Shown piece by piece: positions 1-7,681 of a stretch of 13,394 nucleotides of DNA. Position 1 is the stretch's first letter; every line of letters begins with the position of its first letter. A program made the position numbers and the translations under genes. The stretch lies in NCBI GenBank assembly GCA_024653845.1, contig JANLHA010000122.1, forward strand, positions 1 to 13,394, read 5' to 3'. The notes beneath the pieces were generated by a model that had not been told where the DNA came from, did not search any database, and was given only the letters and a program-made list of their open reading frames with translations. Source of the DNA: Candidatus Omnitrophota bacterium. GTDB taxonomy: Bacteria > Omnitrophota > Gorgyraeia > Zapsychrales > JANLHA01.

Positions 1-8
1 CCTCAAAA

Positions 9-1247
9 TTACATCTGATTAATCTTCTCCAACTCAAAAGCTGCGTGCAACGATTTGGCCGCCTTATCCGCATTGCCAGAATGAATAATACATGAAATGC
101 TGATCTCCGACGTAGTAATCATTTCAATATTAATTTTTCGTTTAGCCAATGTCTGAAACATTTTGGCCGCAATCCCATGATGTGAACGCATCCCTGATCC
201 GACAATTGAAACTCGTGCAACATTTTTATCGTGCTGAACTTCCCCCGCACCAATTTTCTTTGAAATTTTCTCAGTCGCTTTAATAGCTTTATCAAGATCC
301 GTCTTTGCAACTGTAAATGAAATGTCAGTCAACCGTGTATGGCTCACGTTTTGGACGATCGTATCCACGCTGATCCCAACTTTGGAAATTTCATTAAAAA
401 TATAAGCCGCTACACCGGGCTTATCAGGAACAGCACAAATGGTAATCTTGGCTTCCGATTTGTCGCATGTGATCCCTCGAACAGAAACTTCTTCCAGTTT
501 TTCATCTCTCTTCAGAATCATGGTTCCTTCCTCCTTAACAAAACTTGATCGAACGTGAATCGGGATGTTAAATCGTTTCGCCACTTCAATCGAACGGGCC
601 TGCATGACTTGGGCTCCAAGCGAAGCCATTTCTAACATTTCTTCAAATGTGATTTGTTTCAATTTTTGGGCTTCTTTAACAACACGTGGATCCGTCGTGT
701 AAATCCCGGGCACATCGGTAAAAATTTCACAAACATCTGCATGCAACGTCTTGGCCAAAGCCACGGCTGTCAAGTCCGAGCCTCCCCGACCTAATGTTGT
801 GATGTCATGATTTTCAGCAATTCCCTGATACCCTGCAACAATGACAATTTTTCCTTCCTTGAGAGCTTTACGAATCCTTCGAGCATCGATTTTATGGATT
901 CTCGCCTTGGTGTACAACCCATCAGTCTTGATTCCAACTTGTCCACCCGTAAAAGAGATCGAATCGTGCCCCAACTCTTTAATCGCAATGGCCAGCAACG
1001 CGCAAGACACCTGCTCCCCCGTCGACATAAGCATATCCATCTCACGGTCTGGAGGATTTTGACTCAACTGAAGGGCCAATGCCTCCAATTCATCCGTCGT
1101 ATCACCAAGCGCAGAAACCACAACCACCAATTGATTAGTTTTTGTTTTTGTCTCCAAAACCCGTTGGGCCACATTCTTGATTCGGTCAACATTTGCGACC
1201 GAAGACCCTCCAAACTTCTGAACAATCAACTGTTTTCGTCGAGACAT
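9..1247 (-). CDS. lysC: Aspartate kinase with two C-terminal ACT domains
   Basis: This enzyme phosphorylates L-aspartate to 4-aspartyl phosphate, the first step towards lysine, threonine and methionine, in the cytoplasm. The 412-residue length is normal for a monofunctional aspartokinase. The N-terminus carries the amino-acid-kinase signature KFGGSSV (about residues 11-17), and TTLGRGGSDLTAVALA around residue 150 is the nucleotide and substrate region. Two ACT regulatory domains follow: one with VPDKPGVAAYIFNEIS (about 280) and one with VGSGMRSHHGIAAKMFQTLA (about 350). The start is secured by a perfect AAGGAG nine bases before the ATG. It is the last gene seen in the threonine operon, 15 bp after the ApgM-like gene. 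ACT domains imply end-product inhibition by lysine and/or threonine, but the effector cannot be read from sequence alone. Confidence 0.97.
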   Translation of the reverse strand: MSRRKQLIVQKFGGSSVANVDRIKNVAQRVLETKTKTNQLVVVVSALGDTTDELEALALQLSQNPPDREMDMLMSTGEQVSCALLAIAIKELGHDSISFTGGQVGIKTDGLYTKARIHKIDARRIRKALKEGKIVIVAGYQGIAENHDITTLGRGGSDLTAVALAKTLHADVCEIFTDVPGIYTTDPRVVKEAQKLKQITFEEMLEMASLGAQVMQARSIEVAKRFNIPIHVRSSFVKEEGTMILKRDEKLEEVSVRGITCDKSEAKITICAVPDKPGVAAYIFNEISKVGISVDTIVQNVSHTRLTDISFTVAKTDLDKAIKATEKISKKIGAGEVQHDKNVARVSIVGSGMRSHHGIAAKMFQTLAKRKINIEMITTSEISISCIIHSGNADKAAKSLHAAFELEKINQM

Positions 1248-1256
1248 TTGCTTATA

Positions 1257-1262
1257 CTCCTT
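1257..1262 (-). promoter_or_regulatory. Shine-Dalgarno site of lysC
   Basis: AAGGAG on the minus strand lies nine bases before the lysC ATG, directly after the stop codon of the ApgM-like gene. It is the best ribosome-binding site in the window and fixes the lysC start. Confidence 0.8.
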
Positions 1263-2465
1263 TTAACCATTTTTCTTCATAAAAAACTTCATCAGGTCTT
1301 CACCGCTTTTAAATTTCAACCCTCCATGGCGAGCAGAGCTTTCGTCGTAATTTTCGGCCCCTTGCGCAGGAACACCTTTACCATACATTACAAAACAGAC
1401 AGGTTCTCGCGTATGCGTTCTTTTCTTAACAGGGGTGGGGTGATCCGGCAAAACCAAAATGCGGACATCATCTCCTTCGGAAAAATGATTCAAGACGGTT
1501 CCGACAATCTCTCGATCAATGTGTTCAATGCATGAAATTTTGGCTTTCGTATCTCCATTGTGTCCAGCTTCATCAGGCCCTTCGATATGGATAAAAACAA
1601 AATCTTTATTCTTGAGCGCCTTCAACGCATATTCGGCTTTGCCTAAATAATTGGTGTCATAATATCCCGTTGCTCCCGGGACATCAATGACTTCAAGTCC
1701 TGCCAACCGCCCGATCCCATTGACTAAATCAACGGCAGAAATGATCGCGCCATCAACACCAAATCGTTCTTTAAATGCCGTGAGCTTGGGACGACTCCCT
1801 TGTCCCCAAAGCCAAATCGCGTTCGCTGGATTTTCTTTAAGGTCAAGGCGAGTGCGATTGATCTGTTGATTCTGCAAAATGCTTTGTGCCTTCTCCATCA
1901 GCCTCAAAAGAAGCTGGGCATGCGTTCCATGAGGAAGCCACTTTTCAATATCTTGTCCTAAGATATCGTGAGGCGGCGTACATTTGATCTTCACAAATTC
2001 CGCAGCAAATGGAGTCTTCAAAATCATCAGATGCCGATAACTTTTCCCTGCAATAAATTTGACATTGGAATCTCCAATGTCTTGGTTCAACGCATCGATC
2101 AGACGAGCGGCTTCCGCTGTTGAAATATGCCCGGCGCTGTAATCCGCCATTTGACGATCCACAATCGTCACCAAATTGCAACGAAACGCGATTTCATCAT
2201 CTGCAAGAACAACACCTAAATTCGCGGCCTCCAAAGGCGCACGACCCGTAAAACACGTCGTGGGATCATACCCCATCAAAGCCAAATTTCCAATGTCTGA
2301 TCCTGGTGACAATTGGTCCGGAATGGTTTTGACCAACCCAACATAGCCATTCTTGGCCATAAAATCCATGTTCGCTGTATGAGCGGCCTCTAAAGGAGTG
2401 TGACCTCCTAATTCATCAAGAGGTTCATCCGCCATACCATCTGGAACAATAAGAATATATTTCAT
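1263..2465 (-). CDS. ApgM-family phosphoglycerate-mutase-like protein, probable homoserine kinase
   Basis: This 400-residue protein belongs to the alkaline-phosphatase superfamily, archaeal-type cofactor-independent phosphoglycerate mutase (ApgM) branch. Visible signatures are IVPDGMAD (residues 6-13, metal-binding Asp), the phospho-acceptor serine in PGSDIGN (Ser56), HIEGPDEAGHNGD (about 295), LPDHPTP (about 338) and SARHGGLKF near the C-terminus. Its start overlaps the coaB stop by four bases (ATGA), and lysC follows after 15 bp. Bacterial members encoded between hom/thrC and lysC have been grouped in protein-family databases as proposed homoserine kinases, because those operons lack a classical thrB. 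The same holds here: hom, thrC and lysC are present and no GHMP kinase is seen. I therefore infer the ATP-dependent homoserine to O-phosphohomoserine step, while glycolytic 2-/3-phosphoglycerate mutase activity remains the alternative. Family membership is near certain; the substrate is not. Confidence 0.9.
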   Translation of the reverse strand: MKYILIVPDGMADEPLDELGGHTPLEAAHTANMDFMAKNGYVGLVKTIPDQLSPGSDIGNLALMGYDPTTCFTGRAPLEAANLGVVLADDEIAFRCNLVTIVDRQMADYSAGHISTAEAARLIDALNQDIGDSNVKFIAGKSYRHLMILKTPFAAEFVKIKCTPPHDILGQDIEKWLPHGTHAQLLLRLMEKAQSILQNQQINRTRLDLKENPANAIWLWGQGSRPKLTAFKERFGVDGAIISAVDLVNGIGRLAGLEVIDVPGATGYYDTNYLGKAEYALKALKNKDFVFIHIEGPDEAGHNGDTKAKISCIEHIDREIVGTVLNHFSEGDDVRILVLPDHPTPVKKRTHTREPVCFVMYGKGVPAQGAENYDESSARHGGLKFKSGEDLMKFFMKKNG

Positions 2466-3100
2466 AGAGCGCTGGTGAGAGTTTTTATCAATTTCTGAAC
2501 GAGTTCCGGTCGAGATTTGGCTTGTCCAAGGATCACGTCTTCGTCTTCTCCGAGGAGATAAGCATGATAACCTCCTTGAAAACTATTCGCGACCACAAGA
2601 TCACAATGCGCACTTTCCATCAACCCTCGACTGACTCGGAAAAGTTGATCTTTCGTAGCCGTTGTTTCAAGCTTAAATCCCACCAAAAAACTCTTTGGAG
2701 ATAAACGTTTGATTTTTAAAATCAATTTTTCCGTCGGAATCAATGTCAACTGCCATGTTTCACGATAAGAACCAATCTTTTCTTGCAAGGGTTTTTCAAG
2801 ACGATAATCCGCAACCGCTGCTGCATGAATCACAACATCATAGGATTTTTTCAATTCTTCTTTGAGCAATTTTTTCAGCTCATCAAAAAAACAGAACTTT
2901 CGAATCCGCACCGACGACGATTTCAATGGCTCTTGCACAGGACCCTCAAGAAGCGTCACCTTGCCCCCCGCTTTCTGACAGGCCTTGGTCAAAAGTTTCC
3001 CCAATTCTCCTGTCGAGCGGTTACTGATGACCCGCACAGGATCTAAGGGAACCCATGTGGGACCAGAAGTGATCAAAATTTTTTTATTTTTTAAAGACAT
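2462..3100 (-). CDS. coaB: Standalone phosphopantothenate-cysteine ligase (CoaB)
   Basis: CoaB joins 4'-phosphopantothenate and cysteine to give phosphopantothenoylcysteine in coenzyme A synthesis. The 212 residues from this ATG are one CoaB domain: ILITSGPTWVPLDPVRVISNRSTGELG at the N-terminus (shown by its parts TSGPT and ISNRSTGELG, residues 11-34), AAAVADYR (93-100), FLVGFKLET (138-146) and DLVVANS. No flavin-dependent decarboxylase (CoaC) domain precedes it, unlike the usual CoaBC fusion, so CoaC must be encoded elsewhere. The frame stays open upstream to 3187, but the added 29 residues are an Arg/Gly-rich peptide read from a GC-rich hairpin element and are not CoaB-like, so I reject that start. 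The chosen ATG has no clear Shine-Dalgarno site. The stop overlaps the next start by four bases (ATGA), implying translational coupling. Confidence 0.88.
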   Translation of the reverse strand: MSLKNKKILITSGPTWVPLDPVRVISNRSTGELGKLLTKACQKAGGKVTLLEGPVQEPLKSSSVRIRKFCFFDELKKLLKEELKKSYDVVIHAAAVADYRLEKPLQEKIGSYRETWQLTLIPTEKLILKIKRLSPKSFLVGFKLETTATKDQLFRVSRGLMESAHCDLVVANSFQGGYHAYLLGEDEDVILGQAKSRPELVQKLIKTLTSAL

Positions 3101-3113
3101 AATTTTTAATATC

Positions 3114-3192
3114 AGCGGGTCCTGTCCCTGCGGTATCCCACCGTCTTCGCTTCCGCTACGACGTCGGGACCCCCTCCTCCGGGCCACCCGCT
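3114..3192. repeat. GC-rich imperfect palindromic element, REP-like
   Basis: This 79-bp block is about 71% GC (56 of 79 by count), in clear contrast to the AT-rich bases on both sides. It is bounded by a perfect 7-bp inverted repeat, AGCGGGT (3114-3120) and ACCCGCT (3186-3192). Inside, 3136-3145 pairs with 3160-3169 over ten positions with one G-U wobble and one mismatch, leaving a 14-nt loop. It fills nearly all of the thrC-coaB gap. The composition, sharp borders and nested hairpin suggest a dispersed palindromic element inserted between genes, in the manner of REP or Rickettsia palindromic elements. It has no T-tract, so a simple terminator is unlikely; a role in mRNA processing or attenuation remains possible. 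Only one copy is visible here. Confidence 0.6.
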
Positions 3193-3195
3193 AAT

Positions 3196-4254
3196 TTATA
3201 ATCCGATTTCTTTTAAAATTTTATTTTTATCGGGTTCCAAAGTGACCGGTTGCTGCACACATTTGATCGCTGCATTCGGATCTTTCAACCCATGCCCAGT
3301 CAATGTGCAAACAATGGTCGCTCCTTTGAATTTTGCAAAATAACCTTTTTTGTGAAGCTTTAAAATCCCGGCCACTGAAGCTGCCGAAGCCGGTTCAACA
3401 AAAACTCCACTTCCTCCGGCCAAAATTTGATACGCTTCCAAAATTTCTTCGTCGGTCACCGCATCAATAAGTCCCTCCGATTCATCTCGTGCATTCTCCG
3501 CCAATTTCCAACTGGCCGGATTTCCAATCCGGATAGCTGTCGCGATGGTTTCAGGGTTCTCAACGATTTTGCCCAAAACAATCGGTGCCGCGCCAGCCGC
3601 CTGAAATCCTAACATTTTTGGGACAGATGAGACCTTGCCAGCTTTTCGATACTCTTGGTAACCTTTCCAATAAGCTGTAATATTTCCCGCATTTCCAACG
3701 GGAATCGCATGAAATTCCGGAGCTTTTCCCAACGCATCACACACCTCAAACGCGCCCGTCTTTTGTCCTTCGATCCGAAAAGGATTGATCGAATTGACCA
3801 ATTCCACCGGATGACTTGATGTGATTTCTTTGACCAACGTCAACGCATCATCAAAGTTTCCCTTGATGGCAATCACTTTGGCTCGGTGAATCATCGCCTG
3901 AGCCAGTTTTCCCAACGCAATATTCCCGTCAGGAATCAACACAACACATTGCATATTTTCAGCCCGTGCCGTATAGGCTGCTGCAGAAGCGGACGTATTT
4001 CCCGTCGAAGCGCACATGACGACCCTAGCGCCCTTCTCTTTGGCCTTGGAAATCGCCATGGTCATACCACGGTCTTTGAAAGACCCCGTCGGGTTAAGCC
4101 CCTCGTACTTCAAATAAACTTCAAGGCCTAATTCTTTCGAAAGGTCATGAGCCTTAATCAACGGAGTATTGCCTTCATGCAAACTCACAATAGGAGTCTT
4201 GTCAGTGACAGGCAAAAACTCACGATAGCGATTAATGATTCCGGTATATCGCAT
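3196..4254 (-). CDS. thrC: Threonine synthase (PLP-dependent)
   Basis: ThrC converts O-phospho-L-homoserine to L-threonine and phosphate. The 352-residue product matches the short bacterial (Bacillus/Thermus-type) form. The N-terminus [16 protein letters not shown] is typical of that form. [13 protein letters not shown] holds the PLP-binding lysine (Lys60), [14 protein letters not shown] the substrate loop, and PVGNAGN the PLP-phosphate loop. The open frame reaches back to 4329 inside hom, but the extra 25 residues are out-of-frame hom sequence. An AAAAGAG stretch about nine bases before the ATG at 4254 supports this start. It lies 16 bp after hom and is followed by the GC-rich hairpin element and coaB. 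Its substrate would come from homoserine phosphorylation, for which the ApgM-like protein two genes downstream is the only candidate in the window. Confidence 0.96.
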   Translation of the reverse strand: MRYTGIINRYREFLPVTDKTPIVSLHEGNTPLIKAHDLSKELGLEVYLKYEGLNPTGSFKDRGMTMAISKAKEKGARVVMCASTGNTSASAAAYTARAENMQCVVLIPDGNIALGKLAQAMIHRAKVIAIKGNFDDALTLVKEITSSHPVELVNSINPFRIEGQKTGAFEVCDALGKAPEFHAIPVGNAGNITAYWKGYQEYRKAGKVSSVPKMLGFQAAGAAPIVLGKIVENPETIATAIRIGNPASWKLAENARDESEGLIDAVTDEEILEAYQILAGGSGVFVEPASAASVAGILKLHKKGYFAKFKGATIVCTLTGHGLKDPNAAIKCVQQPVTLEPDKNKILKEIGL

Positions 4255-4270
4255 GACATTCAACTCTTTT

Positions 4271-5584
4271 TTAAATGCCTCTTTCCGAAGGCAAATTTTC
4301 CATACGGATAGCCACGGGCCTTGCAGCAACGATGGGCAACTGATAAATTTTATTCAACGCTAGACGCAACTCCCGCTCTGGGGCCGGCTCCGTCAAAATG
4401 ATGAGAGGCACAATCTTGGCAGGATTATGTGCACGCTGTGTCACTGAGTTGATGCCAACTCCATGTTGAGCAAGAATGCCAGCAATTTGAGCCAAGACTC
4501 CTGGCTTATCCTTGGCCATGAATCTCAAGTAAAATTCCGTTGAGATTTCATCAATTTTCTTAATGGAGATCGACGGATCCTCTTGATACAAATTCGCAAG
4601 CATAAAAGATGAAGGGCTTCCTTGCCGAGAGGCAAGAGCCATCAAATCACTAATCACTCCAGAGGCAGCAGCCATCTGTCCGGCACCCTGCCCCGAAAGT
4701 AAAATATCACCCAAGGGGTCGGCATCAATGAAAATCGCGTTGAAAATTCCATTGATCGATGCAACAGGATGTTCTTGCGAAATCAGCGTCGGGTGCACGC
4801 GCGCTTCGATTTGACCATTGGATTTTTTCGCAATCCCCAAAAGCTTAATCGCCAATCCTAAACTTTCCGCGTATTCAATGTCATCGTGGGAAATGTGTGT
4901 GATCCCTTCGGTATGAATATCTTTTTGCGTGATGAATTTACCCAAAGTCAAAGAAACCAAAATTGCCAACTTATGAGCAGAGTCAGTACCATTGATATCA
5001 AACGCTGGATTACTCTCAGCATATCCCATACGCTGGGCTTCCGCCAACGCCTGCTCAAACGTGCAATGAGTACGGGTCATTTCACTCAAAATGTAATTGC
5101 ATGTCCCATTGATAATTCCATACAAACCATGGAATTGATTACCAGCAATTCCTTCCGTGACCATCTTGATCAATGGAACTCCCGCCATTACCGAGGATTC
5201 AAAATAAATATTCCGGTTATATTTATGGGCTGCTTGAAAAAAATCCTTACCGTGATTAGCAATCAATTGTTTATTAGCCGTAATGACGTGCTTACCGTTT
5301 TTAAGAGCTCCTAAAACAATTTCTTTCGCCGGATGTAGTCCGCCAATCAATTCCACAATCACGTCGATTTCGGGATCGGCAAGGATTTTATGGACATCTT
5401 TTGTCAGATACACCTTCCCCAATCCTCGAGGAAGCTTTTGATGAATGCGACGATCGCAAACCGCTTTCAAGACGAGTTCATAAGGAAATTTGGAAGAAAA
5501 ATATTCCCGATGATGTCGCAAAAATTTAACAACACCGGAACCCACATTTCCGTAGCCAATGAGTCCTATGCGTACTTTATTCAT
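4271..5584 (-). CDS. hom: Homoserine dehydrogenase with C-terminal ACT domain
   Basis: Hom reduces aspartate semialdehyde to homoserine with NAD(P)H, the branch-point step towards threonine and methionine. The 437 residues contain a Rossmann motif, [14 protein letters not shown] (6-19), the TANKQ segment (102-106) that includes a conserved lysine, [14 protein letters not shown] (156-169), and the catalytic region with Asp201 and Lys205 in [13 protein letters not shown]-terminal ACT domain (about 348-425, [21 protein letters not shown] at its core) is usual for the feedback-inhibited bacterial form and implies threonine control. The start codon overlaps the end of the PilZ gene by eight bases, so translation is probably coupled. 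The upstream stretch is A-rich (AAAGAAAACG) rather than a true Shine-Dalgarno site. thrC follows after 16 bp. Confidence 0.97.
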   Translation of the reverse strand: MNKVRIGLIGYGNVGSGVVKFLRHHREYFSSKFPYELVLKAVCDRRIHQKLPRGLGKVYLTKDVHKILADPEIDVIVELIGGLHPAKEIVLGALKNGKHVITANKQLIANHGKDFFQAAHKYNRNIYFESSVMAGVPLIKMVTEGIAGNQFHGLYGIINGTCNYILSEMTRTHCTFEQALAEAQRMGYAESNPAFDINGTDSAHKLAILVSLTLGKFITQKDIHTEGITHISHDDIEYAESLGLAIKLLGIAKKSNGQIEARVHPTLISQEHPVASINGIFNAIFIDADPLGDILLSGQGAGQMAAASGVISDLMALASRQGSPSSFMLANLYQEDPSISIKKIDEISTEFYLRFMAKDKPGVLAQIAGILAQHGVGINSVTQRAHNPAKIVPLIILTEPAPERELRLALNKIYQLPIVAARPVAIRMENLPSERGI

Positions 5585-5972
5585 CGTTTTCTTTGGTGAC
5601 CGTTTCGAAATGTTTGATCAGTTTCTGTAGGACGGATTTCGTCGAGGGAGGGATCTCATCAAATTTCAGACGGGTTTCATAAATAATATCTTTGACGCGC
5701 TCATGAGATTCCAACACCGTTCCATTCAAAACAAGTAACGTTGAGATAAAAGACGTCTTCAACTCCACACCTAACCTAGCCATTCGAGGGAAAGATTTTT
5801 CCGTAACCAAACACATCCCGCCCAAGCTGATATTTTTAAGCTGTGAAGTCGAATATTTTCTCTCTGGGTGCTCTAAATCAAAATATCTTAAGAGAAAATT
5901 CTTCTTAATTCTCGCATACTGGCGACGTTCCGCGAGGATTTGCTCTTGAGTTTTTTTCTTTCCTAATGCCAT
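5577..5972 (-). CDS. Small PilZ-domain protein, probable c-di-GMP receptor
   Basis: This is a single PilZ domain of about 131 residues with no signal peptide or membrane segment. Both parts of the c-di-GMP-binding signature are intact: RxxxR as RQYAR (17-21) and N-x-S-x-x-G as NISLGG (47-52). It would bind c-di-GMP and pass the signal to an unknown partner by contact, in the cytoplasm. The open frame reaches 6029, but that part lies inside tRNA-Pro and cannot be the start. In-frame ATGs occur at 5984, 5978 and 5972; I prefer 5972 because a GGA lies seven bases before it. The 3' end overlaps hom by eight bases, so it is the first protein gene of the threonine operon, an unexpected neighbour. 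A broken GGDEF gene lies about 4 kb upstream, in the preceding operon. Confidence 0.85.
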   Translation of the reverse strand: MALGKKKTQEQILAERRQYARIKKNFLLRYFDLEHPERKYSTSQLKNISLGGMCLVTEKSFPRMARLGVELKTSFISTLLVLNGTVLESHERVKDIIYETRLKFDEIPPSTKSVLQKLIKHFETVTKENDE

Positions 5973-5983
5973 AGTCATATCCA

Positions 5984-6057
5984 TCGGAGCGCTGGGATTT
6001 GAACCCAGGACCTCTTGTACCCCATACAAGTGCGCTAGCCAGCTGCGCTACGCCCCG
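5984..6057 (-). tRNA. tRNA-Pro, anticodon GGG
   Basis: The 74-nt cloverleaf can be built by hand. The acceptor stem CGGGGCG/CGCTCCG has seven pairs including one G-U. The D stem is GCGC/GCGC. The anticodon stem CTTGT/ACAAG encloses loop ATGGGGT, which gives anticodon GGG with G at position 37, as expected for proline tRNAs. The T stem is CTGGG/CCCAG with loop TTCAAAT. The discriminator base is A and CCA is not encoded. It should read CCC and CCU codons. It is the first gene of the unit that continues into the PilZ gene and hom, starting about 28 nt after the predicted transcription start. Confidence 0.95.
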
Positions 6058-6091
6058 AAAACTAATGTTTCATAAGTCTTTATAGACGGGC

Positions 6092-6119
6092 ATTATACTA
6101 TAATCTTAATAGGACGCAA
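6092..6119 (-). promoter_or_regulatory. Promoter of the tRNA-Pro/PilZ/threonine operon
   Basis: A perfect -10 TATAAT (6097-6092) lies 16 bp after TTGCGT (6119-6114) as the -35. The predicted start near 6085 gives a short leader of about 28 nt before the tRNA 5' end. No other convincing promoter is seen before lysC, so this one may drive tRNA-Pro and all six following genes. Confidence 0.65.
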
Positions 6120-6154
6120 AGAAAAAGTTGGCAATTATTAATATGAAAAGCCAA
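6118..6154 (-). terminator. Likely intrinsic terminator of the signalling operon
   Basis: Ten bases after the stop of the REC-REC kinase gene, TTGGC (6154-6150) can pair with GCCAA (6132-6128), followed directly by CTTTTTCTTT. The stem is only five pairs with a 17-nt AT-rich loop, so termination strength is uncertain. The position, between an operon end and the next promoter, supports it. It nearly abuts the downstream -35 box. Confidence 0.45.
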
Positions 6155-6163
6155 TAAGAGAAC

Positions 6164-7678
6164 TTACTTCTGCGGGATCGAAAAGCTAATTCTGGTGCCC
6201 TGGGCAACTTTGCTTTCGGCAGCGATTTCTCCCTCATGGAGCTCAATGATTTTATGAGCCACATAAAGCCCTAAGCCCAAGCCTTTCTGGGAATCGCCAT
6301 GGGAAAATTTCTGAAAAATATGAGGAAGACGATCTTCTGCAATCCCAGGACCGGTATCAGAGACCATACAGATAACTTTTTGACGATCCACTTTAATTAT
6401 CACTTCAATCGAGCCTTGAGTGGTAAATTTTAGAGCATTATCTAAAAGATTTGATAAAACTTGCGCAATACGATCCCGGTCAGCAAAAACAAGAATAGAG
6501 CGTTGATTCCAATTCTTCTTCAATACAATCCCCTTTTTCTCCACCGACGCCTGAGAAGAAGACACAATCTCTTCTACCATTTCAACAAAATTGAAATATT
6601 GCTTATTGATTTGAAATTTACCAAAATCCAAACGCGTACTATCTAAAAGTTCCGCAACAATTTTCTGAAGACGTGTGATGTTATTAAGCGCAATATTTAA
6701 AAAATGTTTCTGGTCTTCATTCAATGGCCCCTTAATGCCTTCAACAATTTGGCTCACCGCTTCTTTAGTCACTGCAAGTGGATTGCTCAGCTCATGATTG
6801 ACATAACTGATCAGTTCTTCCTTGACCCTTTCCAAATGTTGGCGTTCAATCGCATAAAGAATAGTTTTTAGAAACACCTCCTCAGAAACTTTCCCCTTAA
6901 CCAAATAATCTTGAGCTCCCCGCCGTAAAGATTCCACCCCAGCCTGTTCATCATCGAGACCGGTAACAATAATCACCGGCACGTCACGTTTCTGCAAACG
7001 AAACCTTGTCAACGTGTCAAAGCCATAACTATCTGGCAAGAAAAGATCCAACAACACCACATCAAATTTTTCCTGAGATAAAATTCGTAACGCCTCCTCC
7101 AAACGATCCACATGCTTGAAAGACCATTGATATTTGCTATTCAGGGACAATGTTTCCATCAAAAGTTCAGCATCACTCAAATTATCTTCCACAATCAGAA
7201 GGCGCATTTTCTGGTCTTTCTTCCCGGCTTGATTCATCACCTCCAATGGAAGATTGGGGAAAGACTCTTTTTTCATATCACGGATCACCGTAATCAGACG
7301 ACCCAATCCCGAGTCTTTCTTGATATAACAACTTGGATTCAATCGATGCAGGTCAAAAAAATCCTGATCCAATTGCGAGGTAGTCAAAATGATCACTGGA
7401 ATTTCTTTCAATTTCTCATTTTCATGAATTTCTTTAAGGACATCCTCTCCTCGTTTTTTAGGCAAATTGAGGTCCAGAATGATCACTTCAGGGACGCAGG
7501 CATCTTTATAAAATCCCTCCCTGTTTAAATATCTCAAGGCTTCTTCCCCATCATAAACAATATTTAATCGAATTTCCAAATGTTCCTCTTCAAAAACTTC
7601 TTTGACCAAATCTACATCTTCTAGACTATCCTCGACAAGAAGAACTTCAAGGGTCTTGTTTTGCATTTTTTGTATCAT
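6164..7678 (-). CDS. REC-REC-histidine kinase (reverse-order hybrid sensor)
   Basis: This soluble 504-residue protein has no membrane segment. REC1 spans about 11-135, with phospho-acceptor Asp69 in IILDLNLP; its Rcp1-like features (LVEDSLEDVDL, YIKK) recall receivers that partner phytochrome-type kinases. REC2 spans about 159-275, with Asp211 in VVLLDLFLP and a terminal YLVKG. HisKA follows with His295 in SYVNHELSNPLA, then HATPase_c with the N box NLLDNALKF, DTGPGIAED and KGLGLGLYVAHKII. Receivers at the N-terminus make it an input-regulated kinase: it probably takes phosphate, or an allosteric signal, from the PAS kinase encoded just upstream. AAAGGAA (7693-7687) sits eight bases before the ATG, and only three bases separate the two kinase genes. 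It is the last gene of its operon. The downstream target is unknown, as no DNA-binding regulator is encoded nearby. Confidence 0.9.
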   Translation of the reverse strand: MIQKMQNKTLEVLLVEDSLEDVDLVKEVFEEEHLEIRLNIVYDGEEALRYLNREGFYKDACVPEVIILDLNLPKKRGEDVLKEIHENEKLKEIPVIILTTSQLDQDFFDLHRLNPSCYIKKDSGLGRLITVIRDMKKESFPNLPLEVMNQAGKKDQKMRLLIVEDNLSDAELLMETLSLNSKYQWSFKHVDRLEEALRILSQEKFDVVLLDLFLPDSYGFDTLTRFRLQKRDVPVIIVTGLDDEQAGVESLRRGAQDYLVKGKVSEEVFLKTILYAIERQHLERVKEELISYVNHELSNPLAVTKEAVSQIVEGIKGPLNEDQKHFLNIALNNITRLQKIVAELLDSTRLDFGKFQINKQYFNFVEMVEEIVSSSQASVEKKGIVLKKNWNQRSILVFADRDRIAQVLSNLLDNALKFTTQGSIEVIIKVDRQKVICMVSDTGPGIAEDRLPHIFQKFSHGDSQKGLGLGLYVAHKIIELHEGEIAAESKVAQGTRISFSIPQK

Positions 7679-7681
7679 CGC

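Noticed and set aside
807..1535. 242-codon open frame on the plus strand
   Set aside because: It runs antisense across lysC and the ApgM-like gene and has no recognisable domain; it is a shadow of those genes.
3101..3187. 29-residue N-terminal extension of CoaB
   Set aside because: It is read from the GC-rich hairpin, is Arg/Gly-rich and matches nothing in CoaB, whose domain begins at the ATG at 3100.
4255..4329. 25-residue extension of ThrC
   Set aside because: It overlaps the conserved end of hom in another frame, and the internal ATG matches the usual ThrC N-terminus.
5973..6029. Upstream extension of the PilZ reading frame
   Set aside because: Most of it (5984-6029) lies inside the tRNA-Pro cloverleaf and would translate tRNA sequence; the remaining bases hold only alternative in-frame ATGs without a Shine-Dalgarno site.
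7112..7528. 138-codon open frame on the plus strand
   Set aside because: It lies antisense to the REC domains of the kinase and has no domain or start signals of its own.
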